Source of the DNA: Asterochloris sp. CNOR1
Taxonomy: Eukaryota > Chlorophyta > Trebouxiophyceae > Trebouxiales > Trebouxiaceae
NCBI GenBank assembly: GCA_963969365.1
Contig: OZ017749.1
Location: 2,294,001-2,358,000 of the forward strand
DNA length: 64,000 bases
Reading direction: 5' to 3'
Shown: piece by piece, positions 1 through 16,570 of the stretch
Numbering within the stretch: position 1 is the first letter of the stretch
Layout: each line of letters begins with the position of its first letter
Translations under genes and position numbers: made by a program
Notes under the pieces: generated by a model
Database searches by the model: none
The model's input: only the letters and a program-made list of their open reading frames with translations
What the model was told of the DNA's origin: nothing

Positions 1-3000
1 CTACTGCCTCGCCTGCTGGCTGGAACGTGGACGGGGGCACGTGCGCAGCTTCCCGAGGCTGTGCGTCTGCTGTGCCCTCCTCCCCATCACTGTCATCTGC
101 ACACAGTGTGGAACAAGCAGCACATTGAGCTTGCTTGTGCTTGAATCTCAACAGGTCAGCACTGGGGCCAGCGCTGGAGAGGCTTGTGAGGACTTGAAGA
201 ATGGCAGTGCTGTTTAGGCTAGGTGTGCCAGACCTAGTGAACTGGTCGCTGCAGACCAATGACTGCTGACAGGGCATGCTGATGATGGCACTATGAGCTG
301 CACGGGTCAATTGCACCCCAAGTAGGAGAGGTGGCCTGCGCACAGAGCAGACACCGACAGACACTCCACAGAGCACCCACCTGCATCGCCAGTGCCCTCT
401 GCCGTGCCAGCCTTGGACCCCTTGGCAGGATGCCCACGGCGCCGCTGCCGGGCAGGACTGGCCTCACGCTCATCACCCGCTGCCAGTGTATGTGGCTCGC
501 TCTGCTTGGCAGCCTCACCCGCCTCTGCGCCGTCAGGGGCAGCCTCGGCAGCAGGGGCGGCAGCTGGGGCTGCCCCTGCCCCTGCAGCCTCCCCAGCTGC
601 GTGGGTGCGGCTGCTGGCCGTCTGCAGTCCAGGCTTGCCCACCCTGGGCTGGCCAGCCTCTGTGCCTGCTGCCTCGCTGCCCCCGCCAGAGCCGGCAGCC
701 CCATTGGCCTGCTGCAGCCGGGAGGGCACCTTCTCTCGCCGCGACTGGGCCTCGTTGGGCTTGACGACCAGATTGGCTCGCCGCTGTGCGAGGGCGTCAC
801 TGCTGCTGCTGCTGTGGCCTGCTTTGCGGCGGCTCTGGCCCTTGCTGCCCCAGGGCCGCTCCCGAGGCTCCCAGGCGCCATCGCCCTGCAGCCATTCAGG
901 ATCACAGCTTACATCTTACGGTATACGGCAAGCACCTGGTTGCTGGTGATGGTACGGAATGGCTCTATGCAAAAAACAGTGCAAGGCAGGAGGCCTGCAT
1001 GCTCTCCTCAGGCACTCTCCTCAGGCGGGCAACAACCAAACCTGCGCTCATCTCCAAGAGAAGATGTCCATGACTCCCACAGGGCATCGTGCACCAAGCT
1101 GCACAATACAACTGACCGCACCACGCTTGACCAGCAGACTGGGCAGCTTAGGGTGCCAACATCAGCATCTGTGATTGTCAACCTGCCAGCGGCTGAAGCG
1201 GTAAGCAATGCAGCATCAGTGCACGAGGGCGGGCCCCCTTCAATCTGCCGTGAAAGCCCAGCCTGACTGCCAGAGCCCAATGCGAGCTTTGTATACCAGC
1301 TTAGAGAGTGGGCAAGCACATTAGGGGGCTCACCACGTGCCGCCATGCCTTCCCTCCATAGCTGCCTCGCCATATGCGGTCAGAGTCCTTTGTTAGCCAC
1401 AGCGCGTCCAGCTGGTTTTCAAAGCCCATAAATTCTGCAACGCAGCTGGCACAGCGGTGAGCTCCGCGGGTAGTGATGTGGTGGCCACGCCAGGAGTACC
1501 CCAGACTGTGCAGGGGCAGTGGTGCAGGGGGCACACAGGCTGCTGCTTCTGCCCCTCACAAGCTGAGAGCATCTGCTGGCGCTGCTATTCAAAGCCTGTG
1601 CAGGGACATGCAGGCTGCTGCAGACAGCTGGTGCATCCCTGACTGGCTCTGCGGGCCAAGCAGAGCTCGTGGTGAGGAGACTGGCTGCAGCTTGGTGCCC
1701 CTGGGGACCCTGCCTGACGAGGACACATCATCGGCAGATGCATGCACTGGCAGCGGCCCTGGCAACAGCACCGCTCACCTATCTGAACGCGCTTGGTGTC
1801 CTCCCGGAGCACACGTGCACGATACCAGTGGTTGTTGGTGTGGCGGACCATGGGCATCTTGCTGGGGACCCGGGGGCCCAGGCTGCCTTTCTTGGCACCT
1901 GTGGAGCCTGCATACACAGCACCGCAGCTCGAGGCAGGTAGGACACCTGTGCAGCCTGAATACAGCACACCACCTCAAGCATTGCAGACTGCACCTGGCA
2001 AAGCAGGTGGCCAGGGTCCCTTCGCTGCCTGAGCACAGCAAGGCAAACACAGCAGTAGGCAGGCGCCTATGACAGTGTACTCTGCCTGTACCCATGATTG
2101 TGAACACATGTAGGAGAAGCGGCAGCAGGAGGCCTTCACAGTGTGCTGGAAGCTCTGTGCCGTGCAGGGTGCTGTTATGTTGTGGGCGCAGTGTGCCCAG
2201 ACAAAGCTGAGACAGCAGGGTGCCAGCTGCCCACCTGTGCGCTTAGGAGCCTGCCCATTCTCCGCAGGGTGCCCTTCCTGCGAGTCGCTGCTGGTGGAGG
2301 CCACGTCAGAGGGGGCGTCCAGCCGGCCCTCCTGCACGGTAACTGTTCAGCACCACACTGGCAGCACAAAGCAAGTGCAAGCTGGCAAGCTGGCCACAGT
2401 GACTGAAAGCCTGTCTGCTGGGGCTTTGCCAGCTGGACAACCCACCTCATTGGGACTGGGCACATGCGCAGGACTGACCAGGCAACCCACTAGCTCCAGC
2501 CCCACCTTCCTAACTTTGCGCAGCTTGGGCAGGCCATTGGGCCCTTCCTTGCTGTGTTCCTTGCTGCCTTCGTCCTGCGTGCTGCTGTGCCCCGGCTTCC
2601 CCCGGCTGCTGCTGCCCCCAGGCTCAGCCTTGACTGCAGTGGACGTCCGCCCCGTTCTGCGAGGCTGCTGCTGCCTCTCCGCCTCTGCAGTCTCCTGGGC
2701 CTTGCGCGCACGGGTCTGGCGGGCCTCTGGGGTGGCTGACCGCTCCTCATGCAGGTCCAGCTGTGCACGGCCCTTGCTGCCATGTACCCTGCACAGCAGT
2801 GAGGTATGGTGGTCAGCAATGCCCACAGACGTGGCACCAGAGTCGAGCAGTGACCTGCTGGCTGCGCCATGCGCAGGCCATGCCACCCTGGCGGAACCCA
2901 GCCAGCAGCAAGGCATGGTGGTGGGTCAAGATGCAACATGATTGGCAGATGTGCTGACCCAGCTCTGCACAAGCGCTGCCAGCATAGGCTTGCAGCACCC

Positions 3001-5123
3001 CTTGTTTAGCCTTCCCGCTCGACAACTGCCGTAAGCCTGCCTGCCTACATGCTGTCGCGGGCACATCTGGCAGAATCCCCTGAAGCGCCACAATGCTGGC
3101 CAAAGCCCCACATAGTGGGCTGTGTCTTCTCTGATCAGATGCATGGACAGGAATAGGCAAGCCACCCTGTTTTCACTCAAACGGTATCTGCCTCAAGCTT
3201 CAGGCAACCCATGCTGGACCCAGTCAAGCCACATTCGCCTGGCAGGCATCACTGAGCCACATAGCAACTTCCCCCGGCCATTAGCTACTTCAAGCAGATG
3301 GAAAAAGAAGAGTCCCCACTCGCCTCCTGCTGCCAGAGCCCAAGCTGCTCAAGGTATGCCAGGCTGCCCTGCAGCTCATCATGTCAGTGTTGCAGGAGGA
3401 GTTGACAAACGCTTGCCTCCAGCTGCAAGCAGTTGCGCCCAGATGATGGCACTCACTTGGCGGGTGTCTCTTCTTTAGAGTCGCCCTCATCGTCCTCTCG
3501 CTTGAGGGGAGTGGCGCAAGCAGGGCTCCCCCCCGCGCGGGTGACTCGCCTCTCGTGCGGCAGCCGCCTGGCTGACCCTGGTTCCTCCTCATCTGACGCC
3601 TCCGGCGAGCCATCCTGCAGGGCAGAGACGCCAGGGGTCAGCACCAGGCTGACTGGCAACGGCCGAGCACTTGACAGGCTGCAAAAGAGCCTTCCCATGA
3701 ACTGTCTTCCAGACTGACTGCCAGTGACTGGCAGGCTCTCCCAGAGCAGAAGCGTTGGCAGTCCTAAAATGCTACCTTGAGGAGTGCTGAAGCATGCAGA
3801 TGTGACAGCAGTAGCTGATGTTGATACCCAGGGCTGCCCAGCAGCATGACATGCATTGCAGCTTTAGCGGCTTGCATGAGCAATGCGAGAGGGTGAGATC
3901 AGCAGGCAGGCAGCCAGAGGGGTCAGCAAGACCAGTCAACCTCGCACCTCAAGCTCCCTGGGTGACTTGGGCGTCTTTGCAGAGCCCCTGCGGTCGCCGT
4001 CCTCCAAGGGCTGCACCACAGAGAGCAGCATGTCAGTGTGTGGACCAGCAGCTCAGCATGAGCACCTGCCCGCCCTCCAGCCATGACAATGACCATGGCC
4101 CGACATCAGAGCCTGAGCCTTCCTGCAAGGCTTCTGTCAATCTGCTAAGATGAGCCCAATCAGGACACAGCCCCAGCTGGCGGATGGCAGGTGGCCTCCA
4201 TGCACTTTGCATGTGTGGTCACGCAAGACCACAGGGGGACTCATGGCGAGTCGACTACTCTTGCAAACATACATACACCCTGCCTGCCCGGAAATAACAA
4301 CAGGCCATCAGGCCAACCAAGCGCCAGCATCACAGCCACTTGCAGAGCTTATGCCAACCGGCCTGGACACACAACACTCCTGCAGCAGCAAATACCTGAG
4401 CTGGCTGGTAGAAGGTGGGCTTCTTGCGCGTCCTGATGTGGCGGCCAGAGGCCACAGGGGACTCTGGCCCATTCAGCTGCTCATGCAGGCGCCGCGCCAT
4501 TTCCTCGTCTGACACGCAGCCCCATGCATCGCCCTCCTCCTTCCCGGTTTTGACCCTCTTCAAGGGGCTGGGGCCAGTGCTCCCTGCAGGGAGGCACGCG
4601 AGACAAGTGCTAGTCTTGGCATGCTTTAGGGGGCTAAGGGCTGCATGCTTTGCAAAGAGGCACAGGCATTCCTGTCCTGCCAATCTTGGGAGGCTGTGCC
4701 CTGTGCCCGCAGAGGAGTGAGTCCAGCAATCAGACCAGCAGTCAGTCCCACTGTCAGCCTGCTTCAGGGGCCTGGGGAGCGCATGCTACCGATCAGTACC
4801 AATATAACCCCGCTTGACACTGCGCATGCTGCACCAGGTGCTCTCTCCCTGGCCAGAGGCACAGATTTTGCACGCATCTGTCCCGCGATGACCCCACGAG
4901 GAGCATCAGGCCCAATTGGGTGTTGCGGCTGCCCATCTGGTGGGCAGGCCTCAGCGGCCGGGGCTGCCATAAAGGAGTGCGTGTCGCTGCTGCCCCACAA
5001 GGGCCTGCAGGTACATGTTGGGAGGTCCGTCTGCTCCGGCTTACCATTGCGAAGCTTAGGCGAGGAATCCACAGGCACCAGGCTGCCAACACCGCCGCTC
5101 TGGCGCCGAGTGGTTCTGGACAT
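1..5123 (-). CDS. Tudor-like chromatin-associated protein, multi-exon, 3' end outside window
   Basis: Exons read on the minus strand: 5123-~5010 (ATG at 5123, begins MSRTTRRQSGG), 4396-4583, 3948-4010, 3457-3614, 2506-2788, 2235-2331, ~1779-1900, 1334-1434, 381-885 and 1-96, the last running off the window. Most of the protein is charged and disordered (acidic DEEE and Lys/Arg-rich stretches). Exon 4396-4583 has a DEEMARRLHEQLN helix followed by HIRTRKKPTFYQP. Exons ~1779-1900 and 1334-1434 join in frame into one compact domain (HWYRARVLRED...RVQIEFMGFENQ...RIWRGSYGGKAWRHV), whose strand pattern and aromatic spacing look like a Tudor/Agenet-type reader. The join to exon 381-885 is phase 0 and reads GDGAWEPRERPWGSKGQ, followed by an Ala/Ser/Lys-rich tail. 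I do not recognise the family by name; a chromatin role is inferred from the Tudor-like fold and basic tails. Small exons may be missing, especially around 4700-5000. Confidence 0.6.
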
Positions 5124-6252
5124 GCGCCCCACTGCTGCAGGGTCACCTCTGCTCCTGGCACACCGCGTTCTCGTATGGCATGCGGCAGCCCTGCTCAGGT
5201 GCTGGGCCCTGCCCCTGAGCACAGTGTGCCGTAGGGGTCCAACTTGGACCAACTTTGCACTGCACCTGCACAGTGAACATACCAGCCATGAAGGTACAGG
5301 TGCAGGGTGCATGCCTCAGGCTGTGCACACTTGATGGGTAACCCCGCAGAGAGGCTTAGCAGCAGAAGTTGCTGAGCACCACGGCTACCAGATGGCTTGT
5401 TGTACAGGCTTAGGCATGACACCAGCAGATGTGCAGTGCTGACACGGGGAGGCCATGCAGAGCAGTACAAGTCGTCAAAAAGGGCATGCTGTGGCAAACA
5501 AGCGCGCAAGAGCAAGAAGCTTCCATGCTGGGCGCGGCGACCACATGCATGATGCCGTCTCACCACTCTAAGCTGCAAACAAGCCCTGAGAGTCTCCTGG
5601 TCCACTGCTGCGGTGCTTTGCTGTTTGAGTCCCAGTGCAGCAGCAGCAGTGCTGCCTTGCCCAAACTCGTCCACAAGCTTGTGGCAGAGTTACAACCTTC
5701 CAGGAAAAGCTGCCAAGGCAGGCTGGAGAGTAGCGGACCTCAAGGCAAGATCCACAACACTGCTTTGCAAGATTTGTACTGCTGCAGCAATGGTGCAGTC
5801 CCCAGGGTCCTAGTGATCAAGCCTCAAAGGGCAAAGGCTTCATATCTTGCGCTGCGGTGCATCCAGCTGAACAATATGACTTTTCGTAAGTGGACTACTT
5901 TCTTTCCTTCGGTCTGCAAACAAAGGCCTTCCGGGAAGATTGCTGGATCTGCAGTGAGCGACGAACCCTGCTGTGCAGGCTGCATCACTCCACCTCTGCC
6001 ATGGTAAATCCCCTCCAGAAAGTTGCCCTGTTGTGAGGAGCATTCCACCATGCCATGGGTGCCAGGACAAGCTTGGGAAGCACAAGCACTGCCAGATTTC
6101 GAAGTACATGGCCTGTGTGAGGCTGTGTCATCTGTCCTCTAGGAGGGCAGTATTGCAGGGGCGCTGATTTGCCACAGCAGGATGCTGGATCTGCACTGCG
6201 CATGGACACTTGTGCAACTGGTGTAGGGGTGTTTGCCAAAGCCTGATCATTG
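5124..6252. other. Intergenic region between divergent genes A and B
   Basis: No convincing coding exon was found on either strand. The ORFs here have no domain signal and are rich in stop codons in neighbouring frames. It should hold the promoters and 5' UTRs of the minus-strand Tudor-like gene and the plus-strand BTB gene. A first non-coding or short coding exon of the BTB gene could lie here, because 6247-6252 looks like a 3' splice site (tgtgtgcag). Confidence 0.4.
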
Positions 6253-9200
6253 TGTGTGCAGACATCTGGCGCTCAAACAGTGACCGTGACAGACGTTGCT
6301 GGGCACTTACAGCGCATGGCTGGTCTCTATAATCAGCCACAATTCAGCGATGTTCGCTTGACATCAGAGGACAGGCATCAGTTCTACTGTCACAAAGCGA
6401 TTCTGGCGGCAGTGAGTGGCCCCTTTAAAGATGCTGTGGCCACCCAAGGTGAGCACCAGCCCACTGTGATGGCCTGAGGCGGCCAGAAGGGGTAATCAAG
6501 TGTGAGGTGGCAAGGCACGAGTTCTCTGTGAAAGATCCTGGTGTACCAAACTGGCCCCCCTCTGGTGCCCAACAAAGCTGCCAGCATGCTGTTCAGAAGG
6601 GTGGGTTTCGAGGCCAGCGGGCTGCTTTGGTGGTTGGAGAGCAGCTTGCTGCTGCCTGTCCCAGGGCCCGCTTGAGCCTCTGCTGGCAAGTGCTTGAAAG
6701 AAGCACCCCCAGAAGTGCACTGCAGCGACAAAGCTTGTCCTGATGCAAGGCTCCTGTCCTGCAGATGCAAGGCTGTGCTGTCACAGCACCTCTCATAGAA
6801 GCTTGCATCTGCAGACAGGAGGAGGCCCCTCACTGCCAGCAACAACTAAATCTGGTAGCCTGCGGTGACAACATGGGCCCTGCCATCCTCTGACAAAGAC
6901 AGCAGCAGACAGCCCTGTGGCCTGCTGTGTTATTGTGCTGCTCTGAAGATGTGGTGCGCATTGACAAGATGAGCGCAGCCACCTTTTGATGGGGACCAGA
7001 CAGCCCTGCGCCCAGCAAATGTACTCTCCTGCTCTGCCGGTGTCATGCGCATGGACAGCATGGGCTCTGCGGACGTGGTGCACATGGACATGTTGGCCCC
7101 CTGCCACCCTCCCACAAAGACAGCAACCATGTGCCCAGCTCCCTGCTGTCTTTCCCCTGCAGAGGTAGTGCGCATGGACAAGACAAGCGCTGCCACCCTG
7201 GAGGAGGTGCTTCGCTTCTGCTACACGGGGACTGCCACTCTGACGGCAGGCACCGTGCTGCACATCTGCACCGTGGCCGACCAGTTCCAGATCCATGCGC
7301 TGCACCAGCAGTGCAAGCAGTACATCGAGGTGGGGCACTGCTTCACTGCAGTGCACGCTCAGTCAGGCGGGGTCAGTGGGGCCTGTCAGGATGCGTTGTG
7401 GTGAAACACAGGCACAGGCACACACCTGCTCAGGGTTCCCATGGGCCTGGGCCCTGAGTGGCTGCAACGCCTTGCTTCGGTGCCAAGGGCATGCCAGACA
7501 TTGCTGCTGTTTGCGTGCACAAATCGCAGCCCATCCTGGCTGCAGGCCAACATCACTGTGGGCAACTGCGTCCTCATGCTGGAGCAGGCGGACCACTACA
7601 AGATGCAGAAGCTTGGCGAGGTGGGGTCCTTTGGTTTCACAGCACCGCCCTTTGAACTGCAATGCGTGACAGCACCAAGCCCTTCCTGTCAAGCATTCGG
7701 TATTTTAGGCAGCCCACTGGTTGCCAGGCTTTTTACTGATGCGTGTGATGTTCTGCCCTTGCGACATTGCCAGGTGCCATGCAATGCAGTGCAAGCCTGG
7801 CAAGCCAACTGGGCATGCCCACCGTGTGTTTGCACTAAGGGCTGACCTGCTCTGCTGGGAGCCAGCAAGACCCAATTCACAGCTTTGGCGGGCAACAGCA
7901 GAAGGTCCTTGTCGCTCAAGCACATGCTGTTCTCTGCAGGCCTATGCCTCATCAGGAGCTGACCCCTCAGTTGCCTGCTTGCTCCCCTGCAGATCTGCTG
8001 GGACACAGTGGAACGGCACTTTGATGAGGCTGCCCACCACGAGGGGTTCCTCCACTTCAGGTGGGCCCATCAAGCCTGCAGCAGGCCACAGAGCTGCATG
8101 ATGAAGGGGTCAGCCCTGATGTGGCTGCTGCTTATCACCATGCTCAAATTTGCACCCGCCTCTATCTGCTACACACCTCCTGGTGCACTGCCTGTCCCTG
8201 CACACCCTGCCTTGGAAGGGGCTCTTGATACAGCTGTCCAGGTCTGGCATGTACCACCCTTCACCCACCCTCTTGCCGCCTGCCCTGCCCCTGCAGGTTT
8301 GCCACGCTGCGCAAGCTGCTGTGCAGCGACTCCCTGTGGGGCGGGTGCGAGTACGACGTGTTCTGCGCCGTGCTTAAGTGGGTGGGGGCGGAGTCTGCCC
8401 GGGACAGCCACCTGGCTGAGCTGCTGGGCCTCATCCGCTTCCCCACCATGACCCTGGACCAGCTGACAGCAGTGGGCAAGGAGCCGCGCGTGGTGGCCTG
8501 CCCCGGCTTCAAGGTGAGCACCCACGTAGTCATAACCAGCATTGCATGTGACTGGTGCTTGCATGAGGCGATGAGGAATCTGCCCTGGCCTCCATGTGGG
8601 GACCTGCTGCCTCATGCCCACCGCAACCCGGGACCAGCTGACAGCTATTGGCAAGGAGGTGCATGTGAGCGGCCTGCCCCGGCTTCATGGGAACATGCGG
8701 AGTCAAGCTGGCTGGCCTGCAGTTGAGCCTGGCTTCAGGCCCGACACAGTGGCAAGGAGCTGCGTGCAGTAGCCTGCCTGGCTTAAACGCCACAATACGT
8801 TTGTTCAGAGGCAGCAGGAGCCTGTGTATGGTGCTGGTAGCAGCAGGTTGCTCGTGCAGCAGGGCTGTGGTGCTGCTTGTGTGGTCATTAGCTGGGGCTG
8901 CCTTAGAGTGTTGTTGGTATGGGGACAGCCGGAGCCCCTAATGCATGTGGGCACCCTGCAGCAGCAACGGAGTGTGCCACTTCTGTACAAAGCAATTACA
9001 GCGGCCACCTGCTTTTCTGGCTTTTTATGTCGTCCTGCAAGCTGCTGCAGACACGTCCTCCCTTGAGTGCAGGACGGGTACTGGTAATGTTGGCAGCAGC
9101 TGTTGCTGCTGCAGGACCAGTCTCTCTGCAGAATAAGCTGTCACGGGCTGGCTGCACTGAAGCACTTTGAAAGCCAGTGGCGGAAGCTAGTACGCTGCTG

Positions 9201-10086
9201 CGTGGCTGTTGCAATATCTCTGGCTGCAGGACAAGCTGCTCAAGGCCTTCGTGTGTGGGTCAGTCAGAGTTCTGCAGGCGCTGCTGGTGCTGCTGCATGG
9301 CAGACTGGCGGCTGTGACCCGTCACTCCCAAGCTGCAGGACATGCTGCCAGAGGGCTCCATGTGGGTCAGGCCTCGCATCCCCAAATCTCCTGGACATCT
9401 GATTCTGTGTCTGCAGGACAAGCTGCTGGAGGCTTTCATGTGGGTCAGCCAGAGCTCGGAGGATGGGGAGATGATCCCACGGTCCTCCCAGCACATTGAG
9501 ACACGCTTCAGGCCGCGACCAGACCCCGACTTTGTCTCTTGGGCCGAGCTGGACCTGTGCGGGGAGATCTGCCATTGGTCTCCCCAGAGCCTGCCTGTTG
9601 ATGACAGTGAGTTGCCCGGCAACTCCATGTCTGCTGATTGTGCACCCTGTGTTTGCGTATGCAGCACTATGCTTGTCATGTGAAAAGGTTCAGGTGCCTG
9701 GTTCCACCTGACGTGAGGCATTTGCTATTTCCATTTCAACGGTCATGCCTGGCCTGAAACCTTGAGGTCTCAGTGAATGGTATGAGTTTCGCTTGGTAGC
9801 GATAGTGGCCCGCGCTGCTGCCAGCATCGTGTCGGTGGGGTGGCGGCCTCCATGCTGCTGCATCGTCGCTTGCATGTGTGGAGCTCAACAGGGCAGTCCT
9901 GATGCTCACAATAAACTTGAGCCTAGAGCTCGTGTTCCCCCAGGCACGCATGTCACCTTAGTGATGTTTGATCTTCCACTCTTTGGCACAAACTTACAGC
10001 TGTGTGGTGCAGGCCCAGACAGCAGCTTCCTCAAGGACGAGTCTCGCAGCCCCACCCTCAGGCGCTCCCTGAAAATCGCTGACTAG
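6253..10086 (+). CDS. BTB/POZ-BACK domain protein
   Basis: Exons: ~6253-6448, 7163-7329, 7546-7620, 7993-~8059, 8297-8513, 9417-9606 and 10013-10086. The first two form a BTB/POZ domain (FSDVRLTSEDRHQFYCHKAI, then TLEEVLRFCYTGTATL and ADQFQIHALHQQCKQYI). The next three form a BACK domain (NCVLMLEQADHYKMQKL, then the WDTVERHF segment, then LWGGCEYDVFCAVLKWV). The last join is exact: an A left at 9606 plus GC at 10013 makes Ser, and the protein ends RRSLKIAD with TAG at 10084-10086. BTB-BACK proteins usually serve as substrate adaptors for Cullin-3 ubiquitin ligases; that role is inferred from the family. There is no Kelch repeat. The start is uncertain: an in-frame ATG at 6316 precedes the BTB core, but a spliced upstream exon is equally likely. 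Three introns carry decayed copies of neighbouring exons (see findings). Confidence 0.8.
6944..7110 (+). repeat. Decayed copies of BTB exon 2 in the preceding intron
   Basis: Three partial copies of the start of the true exon at 7163 (EVVRMDKTSAAT) lie in the intron before it. They are 6944-6993 (EDVVRIDKMSAATF then TGA), 7041-7070 (VMRMDSMGSA) and 7072-7110 (DVVHMDMLAPCHP). They carry stops or are out of frame, so they cannot replace the true exon. Confidence 0.75.
8609..8785 (+). repeat. Decayed copies of BACK exon in the following intron
   Basis: The true exon ends at 8513 with the LDQLTAVGKE...CPGFK segment. A long degraded copy of the same stretch lies at 8609-8688 (ccagctgacagc, then ggcaaggag, then ctgccccggcttca). 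A shorter, more decayed one lies at 8738-8785. Both are inside the intron that follows the exon. Confidence 0.7.
9105..9376 (+). repeat. Three decayed copies of the exon starting at 9417
   Basis: The true exon (DKLLEAFMWVSQSSEDGE) follows the acceptor ctgcag at 9411-9416. Upstream in the same intron are a weak copy near 9105-9150, a strong one at 9223-9271 (LQDKLLKAFVCGS) and another at 9332-9376 (LQDMLPEGSMWVRP). Each includes its own ctgcag. Confidence 0.75.
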
Positions 10087-14800
<4,714 letters not shown>

Positions 14801-15502
14801 GGGCTGCTGCAGCTTAAAACACAGGTAGTAGGCTCGCCCTGAGGAGCGCTAACTGCCCCTGGCGCTCAGTCTGAACCCCAGATGCATTTCTATGCGTCAG
14901 GTGATGCGCCGGCTGTGCTGTGACTGTGCCTGCCCCACCCTGCGTACCTCCAGGCTTGCAGATGCTCGGCATTCCTCTGGAAGGGCAAAACAGGGGCCTC
15001 AGCCACTGCATTCACCCTCCATGATCTGCAGAGGAATATCTAGAGTTGTGATGCCAACATTTTAAATGCCGTCTGAAGATGGGCTGCTTGGCTCACAGGG
15101 CCACCCAGCATGCATGGGCAACGCAGCCCTCATGTGCATCTCTGCAACGCTCTGGTGTTGTGATGCATGCGCTAGTGGCAGAGCAACATGCCCCATTGCT
15201 GCCGATTTTGCAGAGCTCTTGAGGAGCTGCCAAATTCTGCAGACATCACGCCACACCTTGCGTCCGCCGACAGCCAAGAACACTTGCACCTCCTGCGGGG
15301 CCTGGTGCTAGGCACGAAGCCAGGAGCCTGTGTGCCCACCAGAGCATTCATGGCGAGCTGGTCTGGGCTGCGCTCGCAGTTGCACGATCAAACACTTTAG
15401 AGAAATACAAAACAAAATCCCCACAGATAGAAAGCAACTGGAGAACCTTCGCCTCATCTCATTCACCTTGCCAGGCGGAGCCCCTCCTGCCCTCCAACCG
15501 CC
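14801..15502. other. Divergent intergenic region (DAHP synthase / psaO)
   Basis: Probably holds the missing first exon(s) and transit-peptide start of the DAHP synthase gene near 14940-15010, where a tgccttccag-like acceptor and gtacgc donor can be read on the minus strand. It also holds the psaO promoter. Nothing else was recognised. Confidence 0.35.
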
Positions 15503-16506
15503 ATGCAGACTGCTCTTCACGCCCGCCTGGCCGGCCTGACAGCCAAGCCTGTTTGCAGAATAGGTGGGTTGGCCCACGCTACGGCAGGCTTCGATGCCCC
15601 TCCTGCCGGCCGCAACCTTCCTTGCGGGTGGCCTCACTGCCCAGCATTGCAGGCTGAAGCCCTTCTGATCACATGCAGGACTGGCTGGCAGGGCAGTGGT
15701 GTCCGCCCCATCTCTCCGACGCAGCAAGGGCCGCAGGACCACAGTCATGCGGGGGTGAGCAGGCTGCTGTTGGCAGATCAGACCTTGCCCTGCTGCATGC
15801 AGTGCAGTTGCCCTGCTCATACGTGCAGTTGCCCTGCTCATAGAATGCAGTCCTGACTGCAGACTTCACTGTTGCAGGCAGATTGGTGTCAATGAGAGCA
15901 AGGAGTACCCCGAGAACTGGCTGAGGGCAGACCCTCTGGTGTTTGTTCTGGGATTCATGGGGTGAGTCCACAGCTTGGACATTGCAACCTGCACTGTTTG
16001 AAGCTGCTCTGCAGTCAGCTGCCATGCAGTGCAACAGTGTGATGTGTGCCTCACAGACCATGCCTGACGCTTTACTGATTGTTGCGCACAGGTGGACTGT
16101 CCCCACCACCATTGGTGTGCCCATCCTGAATGGCAGCTCCTTCTTTGGCCAGTTCATGGCCTCCATTGGCTCCAACTTGGCACACTTCCCCACAGGGCCC
16201 AAGCTTGATGACCCCTTCTGGCTGTACCTCACAGTGAGCCGTGACTTATCAGACTTACAATGGCTGCCACTCTTGTCCTGATGGGTTCCTGGCAGCAGGG
16301 TCCACCTTGTGTAGCCCTGTCCCGACAGGCAGTGGCCCAGGAGTGAGGGGGTGGGGCTGCACACCAGGTCCCTATAAGCAGCCTCACAGACAGTCTGCGC
16401 TGACCCAAGCCTGCACATGCTGCAGGTGTACCATGCTGGTCTCTTCCTGACCCTGCTTCTGGGGCAGATTGGCGTGCAGGGTAGGCGCCAGGGCTACTGG
16501 GGCTAA
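15503..16506 (+). CDS. PSAO: Photosystem I subunit O (PsaO)
   Basis: Nuclear-encoded thylakoid membrane subunit of photosystem I, known in green algae and plants, near the PsaL/PsaA edge where LHCII docks in state 1-2 balance. Exon 1 starts at ATG 15503 (MQTALHARLAGLTAKPVCRI, transit-peptide-like). The mature part is in exons ending at 15961 (EYPENWLRADPLVFVLGFMG), ~16093-16233 (WTVPTTIGVPILNG, SIGSNLAHFPTGPKLDDPF) and ~16426-16506 (VYHAGLFLTLLLGQIGVQG, ending RQGYWG). The GG|G junction at 15961 gives FMGWTVP. The SIG.NLAHFPTGP...FWLYL and LFLTL.LGQIG.QGR signatures are those of PsaO. An extra short exon between 15560 and 15880 is likely, because exon phases do not match directly. The TAA stop is at 16504-16506. 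Confidence 0.9.
15804..15843 (+). repeat. 20-bp direct tandem duplication in psaO intron
   Basis: The unit gcagttgccctgctcata occurs twice in immediate succession in the intron upstream of the exon beginning near 15882. Confidence 0.7.
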
Positions 16507-16565
16507 GCATCCCTCCTTGTTCGTCTCAATTTTGAAGCTGAGAAGACTCTGTGCCAATTCAGTGT

Positions 16566-16570
16566 TGTAA
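16566..16570 (+). terminator. TGTAA polyadenylation signal of psaO
   Basis: TGTAA, the usual green-algal nuclear polyadenylation signal, lies 60 bases after the psaO stop codon. Confidence 0.55.

Noticed and set aside
331-1266. 311-codon open frame on the plus strand
   Set aside because: It is antisense to the Lys/Ser/Ala-rich exon 381-885, and GC-rich composition explains its length. The minus-strand reading has donors and acceptors; this one does not.
7041-7110. Ghost copies read as genuine tandem exons of the BTB domain
   Set aside because: Adding them would insert residues in the middle of a BTB domain that is already complete and of normal length. They lack a matching donor and are out of phase.
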